The notes beneath the pieces are model-generated. The model was not told where the DNA came from, ran no database searches, and saw only the letters and a list, made by a program, of their open reading frames with translations. A DNA stretch of 64,000 nucleotides from Fictibacillus arsenicus (GTDB lineage Bacteria; Bacillota; Bacilli; Bacillales; Fictibacillaceae), in the NCBI RefSeq assembly GCF_001999465.1, contig NZ_MQMF01000001.1, forward strand, positions 1,381,484 to 1,445,483. The letters run 5' to 3'. This document shows positions 45,661 to 57,555 of this stretch, piece after piece. Each line of letters starts with the position of its first letter. Positions within the stretch are counted from its first letter, which is position 1. A program made the translations under genes and the position numbers.

Positions 45661-46377
45661 TTATTGAATCGGTGACTTGTTAGGAGTTCCAGGTTTGCGT
45701 GGGAACTTTTTAGGCGTCCCACTAACTTTTTCGATAATGACAATATTTCTTTCGCTTTCTTCAATCGGAAGCAAGAAAGAATGAACATCTTCAATCTTAC
45801 CTCCCAAAAGTTTAACCGCTTTTTCGCCGTCTTTCACTTCTTCAGGAAGATTTGCACCTTTCATCCCTAGGAAATGGCCGCCTTTTTTCACTAGCGGCAG
45901 ACAAAACTCGGATAAAACAGAAAGTCTGGCAACTGCTCTTGCCATAACAAGATCAAACTGCTGCCTGAATTCTGGTCTGTGAGCAAATGTTTCGGCACGA
46001 TCATGGTACATTGAAACATTCTCTAATCCAAGTTCATTTACAACATGCTCTAAGAAACCGATTCGTTTATTCAAAGAGTCCACAACAGTTAACTTGATTT
46101 CAGGAAAACAAATTTTAAGCGGAATAGCTGGAAAACCAGCACCTGCTCCAACATCACATACAGTGATGTCCTGCTTAAAATTAAAATAAAACGCCGCTGT
46201 AACGGAATCATAAAAATGCTTTAAATATACTTCTTCTTTTTCTGTAATCGCCGTTAAATTCATTTTTTCATTCCATTCAACAAGCAAATGAAAATAGTTT
46301 TCGAATTGTGACAGCTGCTTTTCTGATAACTCAATTCCCTTTTCTTTTAGGGAAGTTTGGAACATCTCGATATTCAT
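45661..46377 (-). CDS. rsmG: 16S rRNA G527-N7 methyltransferase RsmG (GidB)
   Basis: A 238-residue Rossmann methyltransferase with the SAM motif [17 protein letters not shown]. It modifies G527 (E. coli numbering) of 16S rRNA; loss gives low-level streptomycin resistance in other species. ATG at 46377 with AAGGGGG upstream is chosen. The C-terminus ends in a basic, proline-rich tail ([17 protein letters not shown]). Confidence 0.95.
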   Translation of the reverse strand: MNIEMFQTSLKEKGIELSEKQLSQFENYFHLLVEWNEKMNLTAITEKEEVYLKHFYDSVTAAFYFNFKQDITVCDVGAGAGFPAIPLKICFPEIKLTVVDSLNKRIGFLEHVVNELGLENVSMYHDRAETFAHRPEFRQQFDLVMARAVARLSVLSEFCLPLVKKGGHFLGMKGANLPEEVKDGEKAVKLLGGKIEDVHSFLLPIEESERNIVIIEKVSGTPKKFPRKPGTPNKSPIQ

Positions 46378-46409
46378 TTTTGTTGCGTCCCCCTTTTTGA
46401 AGACCCTTC

Positions 46410-46553
46410 GTTGACAAGAAAATTGATTGAAGTGCAAGGTTCGAGACTCCAGTGGGATCAGCGTGCCAGGTGAGACCCCGCCAGCGTGAAGCGATAGGGA
46501 GGCTCACCGCACGCCCCACGGAAAGCGAGCATCCTGGAACGAAAATCAACCCC
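46410..46553 (+). repeat. Structured intergenic repeat, copy 5
   Basis: It fills the gap between rsmG and mnmG. The tip is AGCGTGAAGCGAT, so the terminal stem is weakened compared with other copies. It ends 3 bases before the mnmG stop codon and lies immediately upstream of the rsmG ribosome site, so it is certainly co-transcribed. Confidence 0.8.
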
Positions 46554-46555
46554 TT

Positions 46556-48442
46556 CTAACGGGCAATCTTAGCCAGTTTGCCTTGTTCTAAGTAAATCAG
46601 CAGAATCGAAATGTCAGCTGGATTTACCCCGGATACTCGTGATGCCTGTCCTACAGAAAGCGGACGTACTTCGTGCAGCTTTTGCTTCGCTTCTGTTGCG
46701 AGTCCGTTTATCGCCATATAATCAAGGTCAACAGGCAGTTTTTTGTTTTCCATCTTGCGCATTCTTTCTACCTGTGCGAGCTGTTTATCAATATAACCAG
46801 CATACTTCACTTGGATTTCGACCTGCTCTGAAACCGTTTCGCTTAGTTGTGTTTCTGCAGGTGCTAATCTTTGAATCACAGGATAGGTTACTTCAGGACG
46901 TTTAAGCAGATTTGCAGCAGTCATTGGTTCTTTAAGCGCTGAAGACTGTGCCTCTGCAAGAACTTGCTGAACCTCTTCAGATGGTTTGATTGAAACATGT
47001 TCTAAACGCTCAATTTCCATCGATATCTGTGCTTTTTTCTCCTCAAAGCGTTCGTACCGTTCTTGCGGTATCAGTCCGATTTCAAAACCTTTTTTCGTTA
47101 ATCGCAGATCAGCGTTGTCATGTCTTAATAAAAGACGGTATTCAGCTCTCGATGTTAAAAGTCTGTAAGGTTCGTTCGTACCTTTTGTGATCAGATCATC
47201 GATAAGCACACCAATATAAGCTTCTGAACGATCAAGAATAAGCGGTTCTTTCCCCTTTACCTTTAACGCAGCATTGATACCGGCCATAAGTCCTTGTCCG
47301 GCAGCTTCTTCATAGCCGCTCGTACCGTTCAGCTGCCCTGCAGTGAATAAGCCGCTTACTTTCTTCGTTTCAAGAGATGGCCATAATTGAGTTGGAACAA
47401 TTGCATCATATTCAATCGCATAGCCCGCACGCATAAGTTCCGCTTTTTCAAGACCAGGAATCGTAGCAAGGATTTTCTTCTGCACATCTTCAGGAAGACT
47501 TGTAGATAAGCCCTGCACATACACTTCCTCTGTGTTTTTCCCTTCAGGCTCTAAGAAAATCTGATGGCGCGGCTTGTCATTGAAACGTACAATTTTATCT
47601 TCGATGGACGGACAATATCTAGGACCAGTTCCTTCGATCATTCCAGAATACATCGGTGAACGGTGAAGGTTGCTGTTGATCAGCTGGTGCGTTTCATCCC
47701 CCGTGTAAGTCAGCCAGCAAGGAAGCTGGTCTGTGATATATTCAGTCGTTTCGTATGAAAAAGCTCTTGGAACATCGTCTCCAGGCTGTATTTCCGTTTT
47801 CGAATAATCAATTGTTTTGCTGTTAACACGCGGCGGAGTACCGGTTTTAAAGCGAACCATATCAAACCCAAGTTCCTGCAGGTGATACGATAAATTAATG
47901 GACGGTGCCATATTGTTCGGACCGCTCTCATAAGCAAGTTCACCGATTATAATTTTTCCTCTCAAATACGTGCCCGTTGTTAATACAACTGCTTTTGCCT
48001 CGTATTCTGCACCCGTCTTCGTAATAACACCTTTACATACATCGTCTTCCATAATAAGACGTTCTACCATCCCTTGACGCAATGTAAGGTTTTTAGTATT
48101 CTCCATTGTTTTCTTCATTTCATGCTGATACAGATATTTATCTGCTTGAGCACGCAATGCACGTACCGCAGGACCTTTTCCTGTATTCAGCATCCGCATT
48201 TGAATATGCGTCTTATCAATGTTTCGAGCCATTTCGCCGCCAAGTGCATCCACTTCACGCACTACAATCCCTTTTGCCGGTCCGCCGACAGACGGATTAC
48301 AGGGCATATAGGCTACGGCATCTAAATTCAACGTTAGGCAAAGTGTTTTTGCACCCATACGAGCTGAGGCTAGAGCCGCTTCAACACCTGCATGCCCGGC
48401 ACCAACAACAATAACATCAAAAATGTCAGCTTTATATCCCAT
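46556..48442 (-). CDS. mnmG: tRNA uridine-5-carboxymethylaminomethyl modification enzyme MnmG (GidA)
   Basis: A 628-residue FAD enzyme that with MnmE installs cmnm5U34 in tRNAs. FAD-binding [37 protein letters not shown] and the C-terminal [11 protein letters not shown] are family marks. The start is ATG after AAGGAGG. It is 21 bases after mnmE. Confidence 0.97.
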   Translation of the reverse strand: MGYKADIFDVIVVGAGHAGVEAALASARMGAKTLCLTLNLDAVAYMPCNPSVGGPAKGIVVREVDALGGEMARNIDKTHIQMRMLNTGKGPAVRALRAQADKYLYQHEMKKTMENTKNLTLRQGMVERLIMEDDVCKGVITKTGAEYEAKAVVLTTGTYLRGKIIIGELAYESGPNNMAPSINLSYHLQELGFDMVRFKTGTPPRVNSKTIDYSKTEIQPGDDVPRAFSYETTEYITDQLPCWLTYTGDETHQLINSNLHRSPMYSGMIEGTGPRYCPSIEDKIVRFNDKPRHQIFLEPEGKNTEEVYVQGLSTSLPEDVQKKILATIPGLEKAELMRAGYAIEYDAIVPTQLWPSLETKKVSGLFTAGQLNGTSGYEEAAGQGLMAGINAALKVKGKEPLILDRSEAYIGVLIDDLITKGTNEPYRLLTSRAEYRLLLRHDNADLRLTKKGFEIGLIPQERYERFEEKKAQISMEIERLEHVSIKPSEEVQQVLAEAQSSALKEPMTAANLLKRPEVTYPVIQRLAPAETQLSETVSEQVEIQVKYAGYIDKQLAQVERMRKMENKKLPVDLDYMAINGLATEAKQKLHEVRPLSVGQASRVSGVNPADISILLIYLEQGKLAKIAR

Positions 48443-48463
48443 GTGTTCTTACCTCCTTCTTCT

Positions 48464-49840
48464 TTATTTTCCTAGACAAAATTGAGAGAAAAGCTGGTCG
48501 ATCAAGCTTTCTGAAACAGTGTCTCCTACAATTTCACCAAGTATCTCCCATGCTCTCGTAATATCGATCTGAACCATATCAATTGGAAGATCAGCTTCAA
48601 TGCCGCCCAATGCTTCGTCAATATGGTGAATGGTCTGCTGCAGCAATGCAATGTGTCTTGAGTTTGATACATAAGTAAGATCTTGTGCTTCAATTCCGCC
48701 TGCAAAAAATAGATTCGCTATCGCTTGTTCTAGTTCATCTATTCCCTCTTCTTTAACTAATGATGTGGCAATAACCGGTGAACCTTCCGCTAAAACTTTA
48801 ACTTGATCTATATCCAGATTTGTTTTTAAGTCTGTTTTGTTAATGATTACAATCTTATCCAGCCCTGCGGCTGCACGAAATAAATTCTCATCCTCATGGG
48901 ACAGCGGTTCATTTCCGTTTAAAACGAGCAGAATCAAATCTGCTTCTTTTAATACTTTTCGTGACTTTTCGACACCGATTTTTTCAACAATATCTTCTGT
49001 TTCTCGGATGCCTGCAGTATCCACAAGCCTTAAAGGGACACCTCTTACGTTGACATACTCTTCAATAACGTCCCTTGTAGTCCCGGCTATATCTGTAACA
49101 ATGGCTTTATTTTCATGAACTAAAGCGTTCATTAACGAAGATTTCCCCACGTTCGGACGTCCGATAATAGCCGTAGATAATCCTTCGCGAAGAATCTTCC
49201 CTTGCTGAGCCGTCTGCAAAATGGATTCTACCTCTTTTTTTACCGTTAAAAGATTATGATTTAATAAAGAATGAGTCATTTCTTCAGCATCGTATTCTGG
49301 GTAATCAATATTTACTTCGACGTGGGCAATGGTTTCTAAAAGTGTCTGTCTAAGTCTGCTGACTAAAGATGAAAGCCGGCCTTCCATCTGATTAAGCGCA
49401 ACGTTCATGGCTCGGTCTGTTTTCGCTCTGATCAAGTCCATAACTGCTTCCGCTTGTGACAAATCGATTCGTCCGTTTAAAAAAGCACGCTTCGTAAATT
49501 CTCCTGGTTCGGCCAGACGTGCACCCTGCTGCAGAATGAGCTGAAGAACCCGGTTAACAGAAACTAATCCGCCGTGACAGTTGATCTCCACAACATCTTC
49601 ACGCGTAAACGTCCGCGGAGCTCTCATTACGCTTACCATAACTTCCTCTACTGCCTGGTTCGTTTTTGGATCAATCAGTTTTCCGTAATGAATCGTGTGA
49701 GTGTCAGCTTCTTCAAGCATTTTTGAACCTTTATAAACTCGGTCAGCGATCGATACCGCTTCCGGACCGCTAAGACGCACGATTGCTATTGCTCCTTCAC
49801 CCATCGGTGTAGAAATAGCCGTAATTGTATCGTATTCCAT
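48464..49840 (-). CDS. mnmE: tRNA modification GTPase MnmE (TrmE)
   Basis: A 458-residue GTPase partner of MnmG. The N-terminal tetrahydrofolate-binding domain and helical domain surround the G domain [28 protein letters not shown]. The conserved C-terminal CLGK is intact. ATG at 49840 is chosen because GAGGTGA lies 5 bases upstream; the GTG at 49849 is part of that ribosome site. Confidence 0.97.
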   Translation of the reverse strand: MEYDTITAISTPMGEGAIAIVRLSGPEAVSIADRVYKGSKMLEEADTHTIHYGKLIDPKTNQAVEEVMVSVMRAPRTFTREDVVEINCHGGLVSVNRVLQLILQQGARLAEPGEFTKRAFLNGRIDLSQAEAVMDLIRAKTDRAMNVALNQMEGRLSSLVSRLRQTLLETIAHVEVNIDYPEYDAEEMTHSLLNHNLLTVKKEVESILQTAQQGKILREGLSTAIIGRPNVGKSSLMNALVHENKAIVTDIAGTTRDVIEEYVNVRGVPLRLVDTAGIRETEDIVEKIGVEKSRKVLKEADLILLVLNGNEPLSHEDENLFRAAAGLDKIVIINKTDLKTNLDIDQVKVLAEGSPVIATSLVKEEGIDELEQAIANLFFAGGIEAQDLTYVSNSRHIALLQQTIHHIDEALGGIEADLPIDMVQIDITRAWEILGEIVGDTVSESLIDQLFSQFCLGK

Positions 49841-49989
49841 TTGTTTCACCTCAACTTCCCTTATAAAACGCTCTATCTATTTATCAATTAGTATGACCTT
49901 AAATGGCAGCTGTGATAATTGTTACGTAAAAAAGGACATAAATATCCACAATAAAAAATAGTGTACCGTATTATGAGCCAGCAGTAAAT

Positions 49990-50022
49990 AAAAAGCCCCA
50001 GAGGAATACCCTCTGAAGCTTC
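49990..50022 (-). terminator. Terminator after jag
   Basis: Minus strand arms CTTCAGAGG and CCTCTGGGG followed by CTTTTTAT, at the jag stop codon. Confidence 0.8.
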
Positions 50023-50023
50023 T

Positions 50024-50656
50024 TTATCTCTTAACCATATTTTTGGGACGGATAACCACTTTTCGGAATGGCTCTACCCCTTCGGACGTTGTTTCAACAT
50101 CCCGGTTTTCTTTGAGTGCTAAGTGAATCACTTTTCGTTCATTAGCAGGCATCGGTTCAAGCGCGAAGCTCTTTTTCGTGATGAACACCTTTTGAGCGGA
50201 ATGCTCAGCAAGACGTTCCAGTGATTCCTGCCGTCTGGTACGATAATTTTCAGCATCTAGAACAATTTTCACATGCTTAGTTTCTGGATCTGAGTTTGCA
50301 ACCATATTTGTTAAAAGCTGAAGCGCATTAAGCGTTTGTCCGCGTTTTCCAATTAAAATTGCAATTTTTTCACCGGTTAAATCAAGCACTAGGTGATCGT
50401 TTTCCTGCCGCTGAGAAATGGTAACGGGCACCCCCATCTTGGACGTTACATCCTGAAGGTATTCGATCGCGGTTTTAACAGGATCAGCTTTCACTGTTAC
50501 TTCAACAACTGCCGGCTTCCCGCCGAGTCCAAAAAAGCCTTTTTTGGAATCCTCAAGAATTTTCACTTCTACTTGTTCTTTTGAAGTCTGAAGTTGGTCT
50601 AGTGCTGCTGCTACTGCTTCTTCAACCGTTTTCCCTGTTACCTGTACCTTTTTCAC
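50024..50656 (-). CDS. jag: RNA-binding protein Jag/KhpB
   Basis: A 210-residue protein with an N-terminal Jag domain (residues 1-55), a KH domain ([22 protein letters not shown]) and a C-terminal R3H domain ([33 protein letters not shown]). It is linked to cell-shape and sporulation control. The GTG start overlaps the yidC stop by 4 bases. Confidence 0.95.
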   Translation of the reverse strand: MKKVQVTGKTVEEAVAAALDQLQTSKEQVEVKILEDSKKGFFGLGGKPAVVEVTVKADPVKTAIEYLQDVTSKMGVPVTISQRQENDHLVLDLTGEKIAILIGKRGQTLNALQLLTNMVANSDPETKHVKIVLDAENYRTRRQESLERLAEHSAQKVFITKKSFALEPMPANERKVIHLALKENRDVETTSEGVEPFRKVVIRPKNMVKR

Positions 50657-51423
50657 TTTTTAGCTCCCCCATCAACTTGATTTTCTTTCTTTTTCATTGG
50701 GGTCGTAATGAAATATGTTTGTGCAATCATGAAGATGTTACCGATCACCCAATATAAAGATAATGCAGCTGGGAAATTAATCGCAAATACAACGATCATG
50801 ACTGGCATGATGTATAAAAGCATCTTCATTTGCGGATTTGGATTGTCCATTCCGCCCATCATGATTTTTTGCTGCAAGAATGTTGTAAGACCTGCAACTA
50901 GCGGCAAAATAAAATAAGGATCTGGATCTCCTAGGTCAAACCAAAGGAAATTGTGATTAGCTATTTCTTCTGTACGCATGATTGCATGGTAGAAACCTAA
51001 AAGAATAGGCATCTGGATAAGTAATGGCAAACAGCCGGCTAATGGATTCACACCATTTTTTTGGAATAGTGCCATTGTTTCCTGCTGCAGTTTTTGCTGT
51101 GTGTTAGCATCTTTTGATTTGTACTTTTCACGCAGTTTTTGAATTTCAGGCTGAATTTCCTGCATCGCTTTAGAACTCTTCGTTTGCTTTATCATTAAAG
51201 GAAGCAAAGCCGTTCTAATCAATAAAGTAACAATAATGATAGCTAGTCCATAATTTTCACCAGTCAGATCTGCAAAATATGTGATCAGCCATGATAATGG
51301 ATAAACAAAATACGTGTCCCAAATTCCCGTGCTGTCTTCTGTGACAGGATCCATCGTTCCACATCCTGATAGGACAGCCATGAGTGCGATAAGGGCAATG
51401 ATTAAACCTATTTTCTTGCGCAC
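50653..51423 (-). CDS. yidC: Membrane protein insertase YidC (SpoIIIJ-like lipoprotein)
   Basis: A 256-residue Oxa1/YidC-family insertase. The signal peptide ends in lipobox LSGC, with C21 lipidated. The five-helix core has the groove arginine ([22 protein letters not shown]) and the cytoplasmic hairpin. The start is GTG after AAGGAGG. Like SpoIIIJ in B. subtilis it is paired with jag. Confidence 0.95.
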   Translation of the reverse strand: MRKKIGLIIALIALMAVLSGCGTMDPVTEDSTGIWDTYFVYPLSWLITYFADLTGENYGLAIIIVTLLIRTALLPLMIKQTKSSKAMQEIQPEIQKLREKYKSKDANTQQKLQQETMALFQKNGVNPLAGCLPLLIQMPILLGFYHAIMRTEEIANHNFLWFDLGDPDPYFILPLVAGLTTFLQQKIMMGGMDNPNPQMKMLLYIMPVMIVVFAINFPAALSLYWVIGNIFMIAQTYFITTPMKKKENQVDGGAKK

Positions 51424-51460
51424 ACTCTTATCCTCCTTAAAATCATAAATCTTATCTCAA

Positions 51461-51688
51461 TTATTTATTGTCTCTTTTTTCAGGCACGAGGTCAACGCCC
51501 CCGGGATGAAAAGGATGGCACTTCAGAATTCTAATTACCGTCAGCCAAAGTCCTTTTATTGCACCATGCTGCCTGAAAGCTTCTATTCCGTAATGCGAAC
51601 AAGTCGGATAAAAGCGGCAAGAAGGCGGAGTCATCGGCGAGATCCACCTCTGGTAAAAACGTATAATCCCTATAAATAAGGATTTCAC
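51461..51688 (-). CDS. yidD: Membrane protein insertion efficiency factor YidD
   Basis: A 75-residue protein with the family signature [20 protein letters not shown] plus [14 protein letters not shown] and [10 protein letters not shown]. It assists YidC-dependent insertion. The start is GTG. It lies between rnpA (3-base gap) and yidC. Confidence 0.95.
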   Translation of the reverse strand: MKSLFIGIIRFYQRWISPMTPPSCRFYPTCSHYGIEAFRQHGAIKGLWLTVIRILKCHPFHPGGVDLVPEKRDNK

Positions 51689-51691
51689 TTC

Positions 51692-52039
51692 TTACACCCT
51701 CTTTTTTAAAACATTCGCTCGGTTTAATACGTGAAGCAGACTTTTTTCAATTTCATGAAAATCCATATTTGCTGTCGGTATTCTCGCAATAACAACATAA
51801 TCCCTGCCTGGCAGCAATTGTTCGCTGTATTTATAAAAAATCTCTTTAACCGAGCGCTTGATGCGATTTCGCGTAACAGCTTTTCCTACCTTTTTACTGA
51901 CAGACAGACCAATACGAAAAAGCTCTTGATCTTCTTTTTTTAAACTGTATATAACAAATTGGCGATTAGCCGTTGATTTTCCTTTTTTGAAGACTTCTTG
52001 AAATTCTTCATTTTTTTTGATGCGCTGCTCTTTCTTCAT
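51692..52039 (-). CDS. rnpA: Ribonuclease P protein component
   Basis: A 115-residue RNase P protein with the RNR motif ([17 protein letters not shown]) and the [10 protein letters not shown] start. It is 188 bases downstream of rpmH with a strong terminator between them, so expression needs read-through or a separate promoter. Confidence 0.96.
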   Translation of the reverse strand: MKKEQRIKKNEEFQEVFKKGKSTANRQFVIYSLKKEDQELFRIGLSVSKKVGKAVTRNRIKRSVKEIFYKYSEQLLPGRDYVVIARIPTANMDFHEIEKSLLHVLNRANVLKKRV

Positions 52040-52201
52040 TCATTTAACACTCCATCAATTTAAGCAATCTCATTCCATTGTTCTGCGATCTCTTCCAGTA
52101 TCGGTTTAATTTAGTTTTATAAAACATGGTTTAGACAAAAACTGAATTATTCTGTACTGCAAAAATTAAGAAACGGAGTGAGCGGATAGGTCTATAAAAG
52201 T

Positions 52202-52227
52202 AAAAAAAGACCACTGATGTCAGTGGC
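52202..52227 (-). terminator. Intrinsic terminator immediately after rpmH
   Basis: The minus strand reads GGCCACTGA-CA-TCAGTGGTC then TTTTTTT, starting at the rpmH stop codon. It lies inside the conserved rpmH-rnpA unit and so may act as an attenuator giving much more L34 than RnpA. Confidence 0.85.
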
Positions 52228-52362
52228 CTATGCGGATAACACTTTTCTTCCCTTTTGACGACGGCGAGCTAGAACTTTACGTCCGTTCTTAGTAGCCATA
52301 CGTGCACGGAAACCATGTACCTTCTTACGCTTACGGTTGTTCGGTTGAAATGTAGGTTTCAT
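52228..52362 (-). CDS. rpmH: 50S ribosomal protein L34
   Basis: A 44-residue, highly basic protein [18 protein letters not shown] ... GRKVLSA, the canonical L34. ATG after GGGAGGTG. It marks the left side of oriC. Confidence 0.97.
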   Translation of the reverse strand: MKPTFQPNNRKRKKVHGFRARMATKNGRKVLARRRQKGRKVLSA

Positions 52363-52489
52363 GTATATTACACCTCCCTGAGGATATCTCTTATAAAAGA
52401 CAGTCTAATAAAGTATAATGACTGACCTATTAATTTGTCAAGGTGGTTTTTAGTTTTAGGCTGGTTCGCATGTTTTGTTGTTCTTAGAA

Positions 52490-52626
52490 GTGGTTGATTT
52501 CCGTTCCAGGTTGCTCGCTTTCCGCGGGGCGTGCGGTGAGCCCCTTGCCGCTTTGCGCCTTAAAGGTCTCACCTGACCGCTCGTCCCGCAGGAGTCTCGC
52601 ACCTTGCACTACAATCAACTCGTCAA
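52490..52626 (-). repeat. Structured intergenic repeat, copy 6 (inverted), beside oriC
   Basis: Minus orientation between rpmH and the first DnaA boxes. The tip is GGCGCAAAGCGGC, and the inner stem AGGTGAGACC/GGGGCTCACC shows compensating changes relative to other copies. Confidence 0.82.
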
Positions 52627-52689
52627 TGAAGAATAAAAGAAATAATTCACTCCCATCAACATTTCGCTGAAGACAAACAAAAACTAAAA

Positions 52690-53215
52690 TCTTTTAGATA
52701 AAACTCCCGTTTTGTGAAAGATTCTCAAGATCTTCAATTAAACCTTCTACAACGTTCTCCAAAAACTTTATCCTCTTGTCTGTGGACATCTTTTTCGACA
52801 CTTTTTTCATTATCCACACCAATTATCGACATCTTTTACACAAAATCTTGTGTTGTGGACAACTTCTTTACACAAGGTATGGGCGTTGTGGATAAGTAAC
52901 AATAATCCGTTGCCAAGCTTGCTTTTTTTTGATATGCTTGTTGTGTTTTAACTCGTTAATAACATCTTAGCTATACAAAGTTATTCACATGCTGTGGATA
53001 AAGTTGTGGACAGTTTAAATTCACTGTTTAAAAGGTTGTCCACAAACACTGTATGGCTGTTTATAATCCTATTATCTACTATATTAATTATCATTCACAT
53101 TTCATGTGGACTTTATTTTTATGCATAGGTATTCACTGCATGTACAAACCTTAAACAACAGGGAAAACGACTGCTAAAATAGGATGACTTAAAAGAGATA
53201 AGGGGGGTAAATTGG
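52690..53215. other. oriC: oriC, upstream DnaA-box region (rpmH-dnaA)
   Basis: Four perfect TTATNCACA boxes lie at 52810-52818, 52887-52895, 52981-52989 and 52993-53001 on both strands. Several one-mismatch boxes are nearby (TTATCGACA at 52823, TTGTCCACA near 53034). They also allow DnaA autoregulation. A candidate dnaA promoter (TTAAAC, 18 bases, TAAAAT at 53175-53180) follows. Confidence 0.9.
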
Positions 53216-54571
53216 TTGGAAAACATTAATGACCTATGGTCCAAAGCACTTGCGGCTATAGAAACAAAAGTTAGTAAGCCCAGCTTTGAAACCTGGTTAA
53301 AATCAACAACAGCTCATGCTTTGCAAAATGATACGCTTGTTATCACAGCACCTAATGAATTTGCGCGTGATTGGCTGGAATCAAGGTATGCTGGCATTAT
53401 TTCGGAAACCTTGCTGGACGTTACTGGGGCGGCATTGGATGTAAAGTTCATCATTCCACAAAATCAATCAGAAATAGATTTAGACTTAGAGCTGGCGATG
53501 AAAAAGGCACCTAAAACGCCAAAAGAACCTCACGAAGAAGTGTCTCAAAGTATGCTAAACCCAAAGTACACGTTCGACCGGTTTGTAATCGGTTCTGGAA
53601 ATCGCTTCGCGCATGCTGCATCGCTAGCTGTAGCAGAAGCACCAGCGAAAGCTTACAATCCGCTATTTATTTATGGTGGAGTCGGGTTAGGAAAAACGCA
53701 TTTGATGCATGCGATCGGACATTATGTACTGGAACATAATCCAGGGGCAAAAGTTGTGTATTTGTCGTCAGAAAAATTTACAAATGAATTCATAAATTCT
53801 ATTCGAGATAATAAAACCGTTGAATTTCGCAATAAGTTCCGAAGTGTGGACGTGCTTCTTATAGATGATATTCAATTCCTTGCGGGAAAAGAACAGACTC
53901 AAGAGGAATTTTTCCATACATTTAATGCACTGCATGAAGAAAGCAAACAGATTGTCATCTCAAGTGACAGACCGCCTAAGGAGATTCCAACATTAGAGGA
54001 CAGGCTCCGTTCACGGTTTGAATGGGGATTGATTACGGATATTACGCCGCCAGATCTAGAAACAAGGATCGCTATTCTGCGAAAAAAGGCGAAAGCTGAA
54101 GGCCTTGATATTCCAAATGAAGTTATGCTTTATATTGCAAATCAAATTGATACAAACATTCGTGAACTTGAAGGTGCACTTATACGAGTTGTAGCTTATT
54201 CTTCCTTAATTAATCAGGATATGAACGCAGATTTGGCTGCAGAAGCACTGCGTGATATTATACCGTCAGCAAAACCAAGAACTCTTACCATTCATCATAT
54301 ACAAGAAGTAGTCGGCAAACATTACAACGTTAAGCTCGAAGATTTCACGGCGAAAAAGAGAACAAAATCAGTTGCTTTTCCAAGACAGATCGCTATGTAT
54401 CTTTCACGTGAGCTAACGGATAACTCACTTCCTAAAATCGGGGAAGAGTTTGGAGGCCGTGATCATACAACGGTTCTTCATGCACATGAAAAGATTTCAA
54501 CATTGCTTATTACAGATCAGGTGCTGCAAAAGAAAGTACAAGAAATTCATGATCAGTTAAAATCGATCTAA
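53216..54571 (+). CDS. dnaA: Chromosomal replication initiator DnaA
   Basis: A 451-residue initiator. Domain I (1-85), a linker, AAA+ domain III with Walker [16 protein letters not shown] and Walker [10 protein letters not shown], and domain IV with the DnaA-box HTH signature [14 protein letters not shown]. The start is TTG, chosen because AAGGGGGG lies about 8 bases upstream. Confidence 0.98.
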   Translation: MENINDLWSKALAAIETKVSKPSFETWLKSTTAHALQNDTLVITAPNEFARDWLESRYAGIISETLLDVTGAALDVKFIIPQNQSEIDLDLELAMKKAPKTPKEPHEEVSQSMLNPKYTFDRFVIGSGNRFAHAASLAVAEAPAKAYNPLFIYGGVGLGKTHLMHAIGHYVLEHNPGAKVVYLSSEKFTNEFINSIRDNKTVEFRNKFRSVDVLLIDDIQFLAGKEQTQEEFFHTFNALHEESKQIVISSDRPPKEIPTLEDRLRSRFEWGLITDITPPDLETRIAILRKKAKAEGLDIPNEVMLYIANQIDTNIRELEGALIRVVAYSSLINQDMNADLAAEALRDIIPSAKPRTLTIHHIQEVVGKHYNVKLEDFTAKKRTKSVAFPRQIAMYLSRELTDNSLPKIGEEFGGRDHTTVLHAHEKISTLLITDQVLQKKVQEIHDQLKSI

Positions 54572-54742
54572 ATAGCAACCTTGAATACTGTGAATAACTA
54601 CTGTTGCTTTATACACAGTCTGTCCACATGTGGATAGGCTGTTCTATCTTTGTTTAAACGGGTTATCCACACATTCACAGCGCCTATTACTATTACTACT
54701 ATTTTTTAAAAGATTTTTAATTAATATCAGGGGGGTAAAACA
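54572..54742. other. oriC: oriC, downstream region with DnaA boxes, DnaA-trio and unwinding element
   Basis: Boxes at 54589-54597 (TGTGAATAA) and 54663-54671 (TTATCCACA) plus near matches are followed by six consecutive TAN triplets (TATTACTATTACTACTAT, about 54685-54702). This is the DnaA-trio that guides strand opening. An AT-only tract up to 54724 is the likely unwinding element. The layout matches B. subtilis incC. Confidence 0.9.
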
Positions 54743-55885
54743 ATGAAAGTTAAGATTCAATTAAACCAATTGATTGAAGCAGTTCAAGATGTCATGAAAG
54801 CTGTCTCTTCACGAACAACAATTCCGATTTTGACGGGAATAAAAATGGAAGTGACTTATGAAGGTGTACACTTAACTGGTAGTGATTCTGATATTTCGAT
54901 TGAAAGATTAATACCGACTGAAGAAGGAGATCTTGTACATATTGAAGTAAAACAAGAAGGAAGTGTTGTTCTTCCAGCCCGTTATTTCTCAGAAATCGTT
55001 AAAAAGCTTCCTAATGATTCAGTAGAGATCGAAGTTGGAGAGCGGTTTGAAACAACGCTTCGCTCAGGTGCATCTGAATTCAGCTTATTGGGACTTGATC
55101 CTGAAGAATATCCGCGTTTGCCGCAGATAGAAGAGAATCTTGTCTTTGAAATTCAAAGCGATCTCTTAAAAACAATGATCCGACAAACTGTCTTTGCGGT
55201 GTCCACCTCAGAAACACGTCCAATCTTAACTGGTGTCAACTGGGCACTAACTGATGGACTGCTGAACTGTATTGCAACAGACAGCCACAGATTAGCAGAG
55301 CGTAAAATGCCAATCGATTCACAATCAGAAGAGTTATCTTTCCAAAACGTAGTCATTCCAGGAAAGAGCTTGAACGAACTTTCTAAGATTCTTGATGATT
55401 CTGCAGAGAAAGTGCAAATTGTTGTTACGAACAATCAGATCTTGTTTAAAGCAAAGAACATCATGCTCTTCTCGCGCTTATTGGACGGAAACTATCCAGA
55501 TACTTCAAAATTGATTCCTTCTGAGAGCAAGACAACATTTGTTTTAAAAACTAAAGAGTTCTTGCAAGCGATCGACCGAGCTTCTTTATTAGCAAGAGAA
55601 GGAAGAAATAACGTTGTTAAACTGGCAACGCTCGACAACAAAACGATCGAACTTTCATCGAACTCGCCTGAAATCGGTAAAGTTTTTGAACATATGATCG
55701 CTGAAGACATTGAAGGAGAAGAACTGAAGATCTCTTTTAATGCAAAGTATGTGATGGAGGCACTTAAGGTTATGGATTGTTCTGAAATCAGCATTCTTTT
55801 CACAGGTGCTATGAGACCGTTCCTTATCCAGCCTGTATCAGATAACACGATCCGCCAGTTAATCCTGCCGGTAAGAACTTACTAA
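54743..55885 (+). CDS. dnaN: DNA polymerase III sliding clamp (beta subunit)
   Basis: A 380-residue clamp of three repeated domains. MKVKIQLNQLIEAVQDVMKA starts it and it ends IRQLILPVRTY. ATG after CAGGGGGG. It is followed by its own terminator, so it is separated from yaaA-recF. Confidence 0.97.
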   Translation: MKVKIQLNQLIEAVQDVMKAVSSRTTIPILTGIKMEVTYEGVHLTGSDSDISIERLIPTEEGDLVHIEVKQEGSVVLPARYFSEIVKKLPNDSVEIEVGERFETTLRSGASEFSLLGLDPEEYPRLPQIEENLVFEIQSDLLKTMIRQTVFAVSTSETRPILTGVNWALTDGLLNCIATDSHRLAERKMPIDSQSEELSFQNVVIPGKSLNELSKILDDSAEKVQIVVTNNQILFKAKNIMLFSRLLDGNYPDTSKLIPSESKTTFVLKTKEFLQAIDRASLLAREGRNNVVKLATLDNKTIELSSNSPEIGKVFEHMIAEDIEGEELKISFNAKYVMEALKVMDCSEISILFTGAMRPFLIQPVSDNTIRQLILPVRTY

Positions 55886-55888
55886 ATA

Positions 55889-55926
55889 TAAAGCTGCCGG
55901 ATGACCGGCGGCTTTCTTTTCTTTTT
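55889..55926 (+). terminator. Terminator of dnaA-dnaN
   Basis: Arms AAGCTGCCGG and CCGGCGGCTT with a 4-base loop followed by TCTTTTCTTTTT. Confidence 0.88.
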
Positions 55927-56019
55927 CTAAGAGACTCGATTTTTGGAGAAACTAGAAAGAATAATAACAATATTTTTTATAAATCGTTGCTTTGAGGTTT
56001 ATTTAGTTAATTTTCTCCA

Positions 56020-56154
56020 TTGATAGGTTGATTGGAGCGCAAGGTGCGAGACTCCTACGGGATCAGCGGGACAGGTGAGACTCGCTATGTCGCAAAGCGT
56101 CGAGGGGGCTCACCGCCCCGTGGAAAGGGAGCACCTGGAGCGGAAGTCAACCAC
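56020..56154 (+). repeat. Structured intergenic repeat, copy 7
   Basis: Plus orientation between the dnaN terminator and yaaA. The tip region is TGTCGCAAAGCGTCG, the ends are GGTTGATTGGAGCG and CGGAAGTCAACC. It is the only copy on the right replication arm in this window. Confidence 0.8.
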
Positions 56155-56196
56155 TTTCAAAAGCAACGCAGATTAAGGAAGCAGGAGGTTTTCTAA

Positions 56197-56412
56197 TTGG
56201 AAAACGTAAAGATTAATACAGAATTTATAACACTTCAGCAGCTGCTGAAAACTACCGATGTCATCCAATCGGGCGGCATGGTAAAATGGTATTTAGCAGA
56301 ACATGAAGTTCTTGTGAACGGAGAACATGAAACACGCCGAGGGAAAAAATTATATGCGGGTGATGTCGTGTCCATTCCAGATATAGGAGAGTTTAAGGTA
56401 ACAACGGAATAG
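56197..56412 (+). CDS. yaaA: S4-domain RNA-binding protein YaaA
   Basis: A 71-residue S4-like domain ([41 protein letters not shown]). In B. subtilis the homolog (RlbA) is tied to 50S assembly. The start is TTG after CAGGAGG. It is followed 11 bases later by recF. Confidence 0.93.
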   Translation: MENVKINTEFITLQQLLKTTDVIQSGGMVKWYLAEHEVLVNGEHETRRGKKLYAGDVVSIPDIGEFKVTTE

Positions 56413-56423
56413 GGGGTATCCCT

Positions 56424-57545
56424 TTGCATATTGAAGAGCTTTATCTGAGGAACTACCGCAACTATAAAGACCAGTCTTTAAGCTTTGAAAATAAGGTCAA
56501 TGTTTTCCTTGGCGAAAATGCCCAAGGTAAAACGAATGTCATGGAATCAATCTATGTTTTGGCCATGGCGAGGTCCTACCGGACGTCAAAAGATAAAGAG
56601 TTAATAACTTGGGACGAAGAATATGCTAAAATAGAGGGTAGCATCAAAAAGAAAAACAGTTCTTTTGATTTGAGCCTCGTCATTTCACAAAAAGGAAAAA
56701 AAGCGAAAATCAGCCGCATTGAACAGCGACGGTTAACAGATTACGTCGGACATTTTAATGTCGTCATGTTTGCACCTGAGGATTTAAATCTTGTAAAAGG
56801 CAGTCCGCAGGTGCGTCGTCGTTTTATTGACATGGAAATCGGACAGGTAAACGCTGTTTATTTGAACGATCTATCGGTGTACCAAAAGATTCTGTCTCAG
56901 CGAAATTCCCTTTTGAGAAACATGTATCGCAATAAAAGCACCGAAAATATGACGATGCTTGAGATATTAACAGAACAGCTTATAGATAAAGCGGCAAGGA
57001 TTACATTGAAACGCATGAAGTACATGGAGAAGCTGCAAGGATGGGCAGAACCGATCCATTATGGCATATCGCGAGGGCTCGAAAGCTTAGAAATTCATTA
57101 CAAACCTGCCGTAGAGGTATGCGATGAACCCGATTTGTCGAAAATGATAGAAGCGTTTCATTCGAAATTTGGTAAAATAAAAGAAAAAGAGATTGAACGG
57201 GGTACATCATTATTCGGACCCCATCGGGATGATCTGCTGTTTTCGGTAAATGGGAAAGATGTACAAACATTTGGTTCTCAAGGACAGCAGCGCACGACTG
57301 CTCTTTCACTGAAGCTCGCCGAAATTGATTTGATTCATTCAGAAGTTGGAGAATATCCTGTTCTGCTGCTGGATGATGTACTTTCTGAATTAGACGACTT
57401 CAGGCAATCTCATCTGTTAAATACCATCCAAGGGAAAGTTCAAACCTTTGTTACTACGACCAGTGTTGAAGGAATTCACCATGAAACATTGTTCAAGGCA
57501 GCAACCTATCAAGTTCATTCAGGCTCCATAGAACGTTTGAAATGA
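56424..57545 (+). CDS. recF: DNA replication and repair protein RecF
   Basis: A 373-residue SMC-like ATPase that helps RecA loading at gaps. Walker [19 protein letters not shown], the signature [18 protein letters not shown] and Walker [14 protein letters not shown] are intact. The start is TTG. Confidence 0.96.
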   Translation: MHIEELYLRNYRNYKDQSLSFENKVNVFLGENAQGKTNVMESIYVLAMARSYRTSKDKELITWDEEYAKIEGSIKKKNSSFDLSLVISQKGKKAKISRIEQRRLTDYVGHFNVVMFAPEDLNLVKGSPQVRRRFIDMEIGQVNAVYLNDLSVYQKILSQRNSLLRNMYRNKSTENMTMLEILTEQLIDKAARITLKRMKYMEKLQGWAEPIHYGISRGLESLEIHYKPAVEVCDEPDLSKMIEAFHSKFGKIKEKEIERGTSLFGPHRDDLLFSVNGKDVQTFGSQGQQRTTALSLKLAEIDLIHSEVGEYPVLLLDDVLSELDDFRQSHLLNTIQGKVQTFVTTTSVEGIHHETLFKAATYQVHSGSIERLK

Positions 57546-57555
57546 GGTGAGGGAT

